Assembly: GCA_964609965.1 (NCBI GenBank)
Contig: CAZSTS010000002.1
Location: 62,001-126,000, forward strand
Length of the DNA stretch: 64,000 bases
Source of the DNA: JAHJDR01 sp964609965
GTDB taxonomy: Bacteria; UBA10199; JADGCS01
Reading direction: 5' to 3'
Shown here: positions 58,194 to 64,000 of the stretch, in pieces
Layout: the number at the start of each line of letters is the position of its first letter
Numbering within the stretch: position 1 is the first letter of the stretch
Made by a program: the position numbers and the translations under genes
Notes under the pieces: generated by a model
What the model saw: only the letters and a program-made list of their open reading frames with translations
Told to the model about the DNA's origin: nothing
Databases searched by the model: none

Positions 58194-58225
58194 CGGTAAC
58201 GAAACGGGCCTCGTGACCCTAACCG
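58194..58225. repeat. Dispersed CGAAACGGGCCTCGTG repeat
   Basis: Reverse complement, with one mismatch over 26 bases, of 28852-28877. It lies just before the small Cys-rich gene. Confidence 0.75.
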
Positions 58226-58244
58226 TTTTAAAAAGGAGATTATT

Positions 58245-58499
58245 ATGCAAGCATGTTTTCATGGGCAATTTGCTCTATTATTAATGGCAATCGTTATGGG
58301 TATTTTTCTTGTAGGATGGGCGCGTGAGAAAAATATTTGCTGTAGAAAATTTACAATGTTTGTAGGGTATGTGGTTTCACTTCTTGCTTTTTTACTCATC
58401 GTTTGTCTGACAGTCACAACTCTCAATCTTTGTGCCGGACAATGCCCTCTTACTGGTGGCGCAGACAAGGCCCCAGTAGAGAAGGTAGAGGCTAAGTAG
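58245..58499 (+). CDS. Small two-helix membrane protein with cysteines
   Basis: 84 residues. Two membrane helices (FALLLMAIVMGIFLVGW and FVGYVVSLLAFLLIVCLTV) with a short loop REKNICCRK between, and a tail with LCAGQCPL. AAAGGAG precedes the ATG eight bases upstream. Not recognised. The paired cysteines suggest metal or redox binding, but nothing proves it. Confidence 0.65.
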   Translation: MQACFHGQFALLLMAIVMGIFLVGWAREKNICCRKFTMFVGYVVSLLAFLLIVCLTVTTLNLCAGQCPLTGGADKAPVEKVEAK

Positions 58500-58502
58500 G
58501 AG

Positions 58503-58555
58503 GGGCGTTCGTCGTTCCTTGTGCTTCGTTCCTTGTACTTCGTGCCTTGTTTTCC
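58503..58555. repeat. TTCGTTCCTTGTGCTTCGT micro-repeat
   Basis: CGTTCCTTGTGCTTCGTTCC and TTGTACTTCGTGCCTTG. Reverse-strand member of the ACGAGG/ACGAAG family. Confidence 0.75.
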
Positions 58556-58561
58556 ATATGC

Positions 58562-58590
58562 TTGACTCGTCTAATATTGATGAGTATCTC
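58562..58590 (+). promoter_or_regulatory. Promoter of RND adaptor gene, leaderless spacing
   Basis: TTGACT, 17-nt spacer, TATCTC, ending seven bases before the ATG at 58598. No Shine-Dalgarno. Confidence 0.55.
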
Positions 58591-58597
58591 TTAATCT

Positions 58598-59779
58598 ATG
58601 ATTAGACCAGCAATTGCCATATTATTGGCTGTATCGTTTACCTTTGTGAACCCTTGTTCGCAAGAGAGTAAGACTCGCAAACCAAAGGCAGATGAACCTG
58701 TGTATAATGTCACAGTGATTTATCCCAAGTTCATTTCAGTGCCAAAAAAATACCATGTGACTGGTACGTTTGATGTGGGTGAGGTGAACTACGTAACGGC
58801 ACATGTAGATGGAAGAATCGAGCAAGTGTATGTGAGCGAAGGGGACAATGTGGTTAAAGATGATCCTCTTGTTACTATCTCTAATAAATCACTTTTAGAA
58901 AAAATCGATATCAAGCGAGCTCGAATTAAAGAGTATCAAGCCAAGTTAGCCGAACTCCAAGTAAGGGTCGAAGTTAACGAAGGCGAAGACCGTCCTGTAT
59001 CGATCGAAGATACAGATTTTTTAGATGAAGAAGTTATCGAAGATGATCCTCAGCCAAAACAATACGGAGACACGAGCACACAGAAAAATCCCAAAACCGT
59101 AAAGGCCTTGGTTGAGTATATTGAAAAAGCTATCGAGGTCAGGCAAAAAGAAGCAGATGCTCTAGACCGCGCGCTTCTTAGTCTTAGCAGACAAAGTCCA
59201 GTGAGTGGTATGGTCACTAAAATATTTGTCACAGAAGGCAATAAGGTTGGAACAAAAGACAAGCTGATTGAGGTTTCGCAAACAGATCCCATGTCGATAA
59301 ACTTTGCTTTGCCTCAAGAAACAGCCAGTTACATTGACAAGCGCTCAAACGTTAAAGTTTCACCTGTTGATGCAAAATCTGTGACAGGAGAAGGAACTGT
59401 AAACTACATCGACGCCAATGTAGACACAAAAACAAATAAGATAGGGGTCAAAGCTTATGTTTCAAACGAAGAAGGTCGTCTCAAAGGGGGTCAAAAAGCA
59501 GATGTTTTTGTGAGCACGCGAAAGATGGGGCGAGTGGTTGTTCTTCCTAAGCGCGTTTTGTTTTACGATGATGATAAGTCCTATGTGTACATTGTTCTTA
59601 GAAATCAGGCCAAACAAGTCGAAGTTTCTTTAGGTGATGAAATGGAAGGTGGGAACTTACAGATCCATGGGGATCTTAGGGTTGATGATCCCATTATCAT
59701 TGACCGTCCTGTGGAGCTCGAGCATAACTCTTTTGTAAAAATGAAGGAGCAAGGACCGGCGTTGAAGGAGAAAGAGTAA
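58598..59779 (+). CDS. RND-type periplasmic adaptor (membrane fusion protein)
   Basis: 393 residues. An N-terminal signal-like segment ending in a cysteine (FVNPC, not an ideal lipobox), then VTAHVDGRIEQVYVSEGDNVVKDDPLVTI (lipoyl half), a long helical hairpin interrupted by an acidic stretch (EDTDFLDEEVIEDDPQPKQ), the second lipoyl half (SPVSGMVTKIFVTEGNKVGTKDKLIEVSQTDPM), a beta-barrel with NYIDANVDTKTNKIGVKAYV and the membrane-proximal domain. This is the order of AcrA/MexA-type adaptors. The pump and outer-membrane channel are not adjacent, so the partner is unknown. Confidence 0.85.
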   Translation: MIRPAIAILLAVSFTFVNPCSQESKTRKPKADEPVYNVTVIYPKFISVPKKYHVTGTFDVGEVNYVTAHVDGRIEQVYVSEGDNVVKDDPLVTISNKSLLEKIDIKRARIKEYQAKLAELQVRVEVNEGEDRPVSIEDTDFLDEEVIEDDPQPKQYGDTSTQKNPKTVKALVEYIEKAIEVRQKEADALDRALLSLSRQSPVSGMVTKIFVTEGNKVGTKDKLIEVSQTDPMSINFALPQETASYIDKRSNVKVSPVDAKSVTGEGTVNYIDANVDTKTNKIGVKAYVSNEEGRLKGGQKADVFVSTRKMGRVVVLPKRVLFYDDDKSYVYIVLRNQAKQVEVSLGDEMEGGNLQIHGDLRVDDPIIIDRPVELEHNSFVKMKEQGPALKEKE

Positions 59780-59808
59780 GGTTTTAATTTGCTACGGCAA
59801 ATTATTTT

Positions 59809-59914
59809 ATGGCCACTAGGCCCCACGCAAGAGGGATTTTATGAACTCCGCCAGGACCGGAAGGTAGCAACGGTAGTAAATGAACTTTGTGCCGCGGATT
59901 AGCTTAGTGGTCAT
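59809..59914 (+). ncRNA. ffs: Signal recognition particle RNA, small bacterial type (4.5S)
   Basis: Contains the conserved Ffh-binding core CCAGGACCGGAAGGTAGCAA with the asymmetric loop, and a terminal stem made of ATGGCCACTA (59809-59818) and TAGTGGTCAT (59905-59914). The U-run 59914-59920 ends transcription. About 106 nt, the size of bacterial 4.5S-type RNA without Alu domain. It binds Ffh to target membrane proteins. It lies 30 nt after the adaptor gene. Confidence 0.93.
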
Positions 59915-59931
59915 TTTTTTGTGCAAAATAC

Positions 59932-59954
59932 CCCCTCTCCTTACAAAAGAGGGG
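59932..59954. repeat. REP-like CCCCTCT hairpin
   Basis: CCCCTCT, loop CCTTACAAA, AGAGGGG. It shares the CCTTACAAA loop with the hairpin at 27582-27604. Confidence 0.7.
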
Positions 59955-60101
59955 TTATAATAATTTTATAAAATTCGTTATCCAAAGAGACTTAGATATA
60001 AAAGCTAATAAAAACAATATGATATGGCCTTGTTGTTGATAAGGTCGATAAATAAGGGTAAAATTAATCCCTAATTAAGATAAAAGATAGTAAAAAACAT
60101 C

Positions 60102-60129
60102 TTGAAAAATAGTAAAAGATTGCTATAAT
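60102..60129 (+). promoter_or_regulatory. Promoter of second DUF4143-type ATPase, leaderless spacing
   Basis: TTGAAA, 16-nt spacer, perfect TATAAT, ending six bases before the ATG at 60136. No Shine-Dalgarno. Confidence 0.65.
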
Positions 60130-60135
60130 TGTTGT

Positions 60136-61452
60136 ATGAATGACTTCTTACGCGATTTAAAAGAAAAAATTGCATCCTACCTAGAAGATAAATCCAAAAA
60201 CAAATCAGTGCTTATTTTGTCTGGTGCCAGACAAACAGGTAAAACAACACTTTTAAAAAATATTCTAAAAAACAAAAAGCATTTGTTTTTGGATTTAGAG
60301 CAACAGCGCTCTTACGCAGCTCTTATTGATAAATTTAATGATTTTTCTGAATTCGAAATATGGCTTGCTGATGAATTTGGATTTAGCCCTAAAGAAAAGA
60401 TCTTATGCATTGATGAAGCACAATACAGTAAAGGATTAGGAAAATTTGTTGGTGCTATGAAGGACAACTGGGAAAATGCCACAACAATTATTACAGGCTC
60501 ACTTGTGAGTGAATTGTATGATGAAACAACAAGGCGTCCTGTTGGAAGAGAAACTTATCTTGAATTGTGGCCTTTGTCTTTTAAGGAGTTTTTACAGGCC
60601 TGTGGTTTTTCTGGATTAGTAGATAAAATTAATTCTTTTTCATTAGGAGAAGAATTATCAGATGCTTTTCACGAGCGTTTTTTAAAAGCCTATGATGAAT
60701 ATCTTAAAGTAGGTGGGCTTCCTGAGATTGTAAAACTGTATTTAGAAAAAAAAGAGTTCATTAGACACAGGCGAGACATCTTTAGAACGTATGAAGATGA
60801 TTTTGTAAGGTATTATCAAAAAGAAGATACATCTTTGTTTAGCCGTTGTTTAGCTGCGGTTGCTCAGAATGTGGGTTCTCCAAGCAAAGATTCTCAAGCC
60901 GTACGGCCCAATGTAACAGGGTATAAAAAGGTTGCAGGAATTTATTCTAGATTAGAAAAATGGAATCTCATTATTAAATATGAACAATTGGGTATGCGGC
61001 CAGAGCACAATAAATTTTATCCAAAACGCTATTTGTATGATATTGGTGTGCTTAGAGATATAAGGCTTAAGGGGCTAGAAGGGTTGCACATTCAAGACTT
61101 AAGCAACGAGCATCTACGAGCTCCTCTTGGGGGTATTATTGAAAATGCCTTAGCGCTTAGTTTGAAAAAACAGTTTTCTGATGATGTGTTTGGGGTTCAG
61201 CTTTCTGGTCAGTCTGAAATTGATTTTGCTGTTAAAATCAATGAACATGTCTATCCTGTTGAGAGCAAAATGTCTTTGAGGTTTAAAAAGAATTATCTTC
61301 GGGGAATAAGCGCTTACCTAAATAAAATGACAAAAAATAGTACAGGCTTTCTTTTTTATGGAGGCAAACCCGTTAAAGAAAAAATCGAAAGCTGTTATAT
61401 TGTTCCCTACTATTTGTCTGATTGTTTGGAGCGTTGGGTTGATGGGTTTTGA
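60136..61452 (+). CDS. AAA ATPase with DUF4143-type C-terminus
   Basis: 438 residues. Walker A SGARQTGKTT (about 29-38), Walker B ILCIDEAQ (about 95-102), sensor-like TIITGSLVSEL, RPVGRETYLELWPLSFKEFL (arginine finger region), VGGLPEIVKLYLE, and a C-terminal SGQSEIDFAVKINEHVYPVESKMS, the D...V......PVE.K core of the DUF4143 module. This is the common ATPase_DUF4143 build, unlike the more altered relative at 38808. The function is unknown; these proteins are often laterally spread. Confidence 0.92.
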   Translation: MNDFLRDLKEKIASYLEDKSKNKSVLILSGARQTGKTTLLKNILKNKKHLFLDLEQQRSYAALIDKFNDFSEFEIWLADEFGFSPKEKILCIDEAQYSKGLGKFVGAMKDNWENATTIITGSLVSELYDETTRRPVGRETYLELWPLSFKEFLQACGFSGLVDKINSFSLGEELSDAFHERFLKAYDEYLKVGGLPEIVKLYLEKKEFIRHRRDIFRTYEDDFVRYYQKEDTSLFSRCLAAVAQNVGSPSKDSQAVRPNVTGYKKVAGIYSRLEKWNLIIKYEQLGMRPEHNKFYPKRYLYDIGVLRDIRLKGLEGLHIQDLSNEHLRAPLGGIIENALALSLKKQFSDDVFGVQLSGQSEIDFAVKINEHVYPVESKMSLRFKKNYLRGISAYLNKMTKNSTGFLFYGGKPVKEKIESCYIVPYYLSDCLERWVDGF

Positions 61453-61479
61453 TATTGAGTGCAAGACGTAGGGAGTAGT

Positions 61480-61914
61480 ATGAAGTTTGTCATCCAAAGA
61501 GTTTCTCAAGCATCTGTTGTTATCGAAGGATCTGAATCTGCAAAAATCAATACCGGTCTTGTTGTTCTCATGGCTATTCACAAAGACGATGTAATCGCTG
61601 ATTGTGATAAATGGATTTCGAAGATCTTAAAGCTTCGCATTTTTCCAGATGAAAATAAACCCATTAACCGTTCCATTCAAGACATCAACGGCGACATTCT
61701 CCTCATCTCCCAATTCACACTTTACGGTGACTGCAAAGGACAAAACCGTCCTTCGTTTATCGAGTCAGCAAAGCCTGGGCTTGCAAAAGAAATCTACGAT
61801 CATTTTGTAAGTGAGTTTAAAAAGGCCTGGCCAAAAACTCAGACAGGTGAGTTTGCAGCGGATATGAAATTGAGTTTAACAAACGATGGGCCGGTGACGA
61901 TAGTGTTGGAGTAG
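61480..61914 (+). CDS. dtd: D-aminoacyl-tRNA deacylase
   Basis: 144 residues, the normal length. MKFVIQRVSQASVVIEG opens the fold; SQFTLYGDCKGQNRPSF carries the cross-subunit SQFTLYGD catalytic motif, and LTNDGPVTIVLE is the Gly-cisPro region that rejects L-amino acids. It removes D-amino acids (and glycine from tRNA-Ala) to guard translation. The ATG at 61480 has GGGAG six bases upstream; the longer frame to 61459 is rejected. Confidence 0.97.
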   Translation: MKFVIQRVSQASVVIEGSESAKINTGLVVLMAIHKDDVIADCDKWISKILKLRIFPDENKPINRSIQDINGDILLISQFTLYGDCKGQNRPSFIESAKPGLAKEIYDHFVSEFKKAWPKTQTGEFAADMKLSLTNDGPVTIVLE

Positions 61915-61916
61915 TA

Positions 61917-62056
61917 GAGAGGTTACAGGTCGCAGGATTCAGGATGCTAAAAACGAAGAAACGAGGTTGAGAAGATACGAAGGACGAGAGGAACGATAAT
62001 CAATAATCGATAGTTTTACGTTTTGCCTTACGCCCTAAGCCTTAAGCCTTAAAATT
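61917..62056. repeat. Long compound micro-repeat after dtd
   Basis: Words AGGTTACAGGTCGCAGGATT, then AACGAAGAAACGAGG and ACGAAGGACGAGAGGAACGA, AATCAATAATCGAT, and finally GCCTTACGCCCTAAGCCTTA and AAGCC. Five families in 140 bp. Confidence 0.8.
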
Positions 62057-62077
62057 CAAGATATGCTAAGATACTTC

Positions 62078-64000
62078 TCACACAATAGGTTCATGTCCTG
62101 TATACTCGCGGTAGGCATCGTAGACCACATCAGTCATAAAAGGTGTTTGATCTCTCATTTGATCTTCAATAGTTGTGAGGAGATAATTTTCATTCCCCTC
62201 TACCATATACATCGCGGCTATGGTGGTCATGAAATCAGAAACAATAGGGCTTAAATTGTAGCCATACAGGTCTTCATTTGTAACTGTTTCGACAAAAATC
62301 TCTGCCATGGCAAGGCCATCGAGAACATCTACGCCTCGAGAGGCTGCAACGAGAGCCACCTGTGGAGCGTATTGGCTGACAAATGCATTAACAACATCGT
62401 CGTCATTAAAATATTCTTCTCTTGCTTGGGTGAGAAAATCTGAATCGAGATCTTCGATGACAAGAAGCCACTCTTGTTGCTCTTCTGCCACAAGCCTGTT
62501 TATCTCCTCTTCGGTTTTTCTTTGCTGTAATACTAGATTAACAGGTTCCAAGTATTCTAGCACAGCCTCTACTTGCATTTTAATTAACATTCTATGTGTA
62601 GAGAGGCGTATGGTTGAGTCTCTTCTTTCCTCTGGTGGCGTATTACCGTAGATTGATCGTGTAGCAAAGGCTTCAAGCTGAGGGCTTTCTTCATAAAGTT
62701 TTGCAAGCACTCTTTCGAGATCAGATACTAAACCAATACTTGGGTCAGAGGCGCCAGAAGGCAGGTTGGCTTTTGAAAGATATTCATGCAGTTTTTCAAA
62801 ATCGTCTTCTGGTTCATGTAACCAATCAATGTCAAAATCACCGCGTCCCGTTCTTCTGTGGCTCAATCTTTCTACGGCTTCTAGAGCCCCAGCACCTTGA
62901 CGATAAGAGCGTTCATTTGTCCAGGAGTCTCTGTAATAAGTTGTGTAGTATTCCCAGTTTCCCCAAATATATTCTTGAGCAAGGTGTTGGATGGCGTTTC
63001 CAATCATTGGAACTCGTGCTATGTGATCAGAACTTGCAATGCGTTGCATGTCATCAAAGGACATTGTAGAGAGTCTTTCTCTGGCTGCAGTGACAAGTCT
63101 TGCAGCATTGTTATCGCCGTATTGGTACTCCATATCACAATTAACTATAGTATCATGCATGCTACCTTGTATTTCGCTATCACTAGAGCTTGTACACCAT
63201 TCACTGTATTTGCCCCAGGCGGCAAGAGCATCTGCCCAGGTATCAAAGTGACGCACAACATAGTCGAAGTCTTCTTCGCCCTCTAATCGTGGGACAGTTG
63301 TATCTGCGCCCACAAATCTCATGTAATCATCGATTTGTCCTTGAAGTTGATGGCGAAGTTGCATGGCATAATGGTTGTAACCAAAATCTCTTAGGTTCTG
63401 GAGGCATTGCGCGGCATAAACAAGGTCATGCTTTTTACTGGCTTTGGCAAACTCACTAGCAACATCGCTCATAATGGCATAATCATCTTTGAAGGCTTCC
63501 ATGAAAGCCACAACTCTGTAATCCCATGTTGGGTGGGCCCATCCACCTTCTGTTTGAATGGGTTGACCATTTATTTCATCCATGGAGAGGCTTGATATAT
63601 ATTCCCAATCTAAACCATATTGTGTAACAAGACGGCCCAGTGCAGGACGATTCCGTGTTATAAAGTCGCGTGTTGTGAGAAGTAGGCGGGCACGATCATA
63701 CGTGTTATTGTAATTATCTTCAGAAAAAATGTCATCAACAAGGGCAGCAAAGTTGGCTTGAAGAGCGGGCCGGCCTTCTGTCCAGGCTTCTTCAAAACCA
63801 GAAATAGCTTGTTCTGAGTCTGTAACCGATGTCCATTCTTCGTTGGTATCAGAGTGAGCTCTTGTGATTTCTTTGCTGTTTGTTAGATCCCTGATGGTTC
63901 GTGCAGAAAGCGTTGGGTTAAGGCTCTCAGGTCTGTTCCTCTTCGCATAATCTTCAAAAAGCATTCGGATAAAAGGAGTGTCAGGGATCCTAAGTTCACC
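62078..64000 (-). CDS. Large unrecognised helical protein, N-terminus outside window
   Basis: At least 640 residues. The frame stays open upstream of the ATG at 63964 to the window edge (reading ELRIPDTPFIRMLFED), which looks like real protein, so the start lies outside. Not recognised. No membrane segment in this part. It is rich in Asp/Glu, Tyr and Trp (WGNWEYYTTYYRDSW), with long helical stretches such as NLVLQQRKTEEEINRLVAEE. The end has FMTDVVYDAYREYTGHEPIV. No known motif was seen. It may belong to the same class of lineage-specific orphans as 4942, 11740 and 45240, but no direct alignment is evident. Confidence 0.75.
   Translation of the reverse strand, partial: GELRIPDTPFIRMLFEDYAKRNRPESLNPTLSARTIRDLTNSKEITRAHSDTNEEWTSVTDSEQAISGFEEAWTEGRPALQANFAALVDDIFSEDNYNNTYDRARLLLTTRDFITRNRPALGRLVTQYGLDWEYISSLSMDEINGQPIQTEGGWAHPTWDYRVVAFMEAFKDDYAIMSDVASEFAKASKKHDLVYAAQCLQNLRDFGYNHYAMQLRHQLQGQIDDYMRFVGADTTVPRLEGEEDFDYVVRHFDTWADALAAWGKYSEWCTSSSDSEIQGSMHDTIVNCDMEYQYGDNNAARLVTAARERLSTMSFDDMQRIASSDHIARVPMIGNAIQHLAQEYIWGNWEYYTTYYRDSWTNERSYRQGAGALEAVERLSHRRTGRGDFDIDWLHEPEDDFEKLHEYLSKANLPSGASDPSIGLVSDLERVLAKLYEESPQLEAFATRSIYGNTPPEERRDSTIRLSTHRMLIKMQVEAVLEYLEPVNLVLQQRKTEEEINRLVAEEQQEWLLVIEDLDSDFLTQAREEYFNDDDVVNAFVSQYAPQVALVAASRGVDVLDGLAMAEIFVETVTNEDLYGYNLSPIVSDFMTTIAAMYMVEGNENYLLTTIEDQMRDQTPFMTDVVYDAYREYTGHEPIV

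Overview
The window is about 64 kb of an AT-rich Gram-negative genome. Signal peptides, lipobox proteins and an RND-type adaptor point to a double membrane. Gene content suggests a deltaproteobacterial or Bdellovibrionota-like lineage: a myxobacterial-style Ser/Thr kinase, a PHA-synthesis-regulator-type DNA-binding protein, paired ArsA-type ATPases, a TIGR02147-type protein beside a lipoprotein, OadGAB, and histidine utilisation genes. That placement is inference, since no 16S rRNA or ribosomal protein gene is present. No tRNA, rRNA or CRISPR array was seen. One structural RNA, the small bacterial SRP RNA, was found at 59809-59914.

Layout. 1-6.9 kb: truncated kinase, GT-C glycosyltransferase, a kinase-dCMP deaminase fusion, a BrnT/BrnA toxin-antitoxin pair, a RAYT transposase element with 33-bp terminal inverted repeats, and two orphan genes. 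7-11.5 kb: oadG-oadA-oadB, probably a sodium-pumping oxaloacetate decarboxylase, then a methyltransferase. 11.7-20 kb: a single 2739-residue unrecognised protein with an internal repeated module. 20-31 kb: PhoH-like ATPase, amino acid permease, membrane metallophosphoesterase, PDZ protein, PHA-type regulator and two ArsA-like ATPases. 31-36 kb: lipoprotein/TIGR02147 operon and a divergent YchF. 36.5-38.6 kb: groES-groEL. 38.8-49.7 kb: DUF4143-type ATPase, HTH/nucleotidyltransferase pair, LexA-like repressor, a membrane gene between two 285-bp perfect direct repeats, a second BrnT/BrnA pair, a protein with two RpoA-CTD-like modules, an OPT transporter and an MFS/POT transporter. 50-57 kb: hemN, a sigma factor, and hutH-hutU-hutI (histidine to formiminoglutamate). 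57-64 kb: hotdog thioesterase overlapping a bacterial INSIG homologue, an RND adaptor, SRP RNA, a second DUF4143-type ATPase, D-aminoacyl-tRNA deacylase and the 3' part of another orphan gene.

Two genome-wide habits stand out. First, the spaces between genes are filled with several families of short, degenerate, drifting tandem words and hairpins. Some run into gene ends, and two repeat-like segments sit in frame inside hemN. A separate 141-nt element is present three times, with stem arms that changed while keeping pairing. Second, at least seven genes have a recognisable -35/-10 pair with the -10 box only 6-8 nt before the start codon and no Shine-Dalgarno, which predicts leaderless mRNAs.

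The large orphan proteins (427, 2739, 338 and at least 640 residues) are the main functionally dark part of the window.
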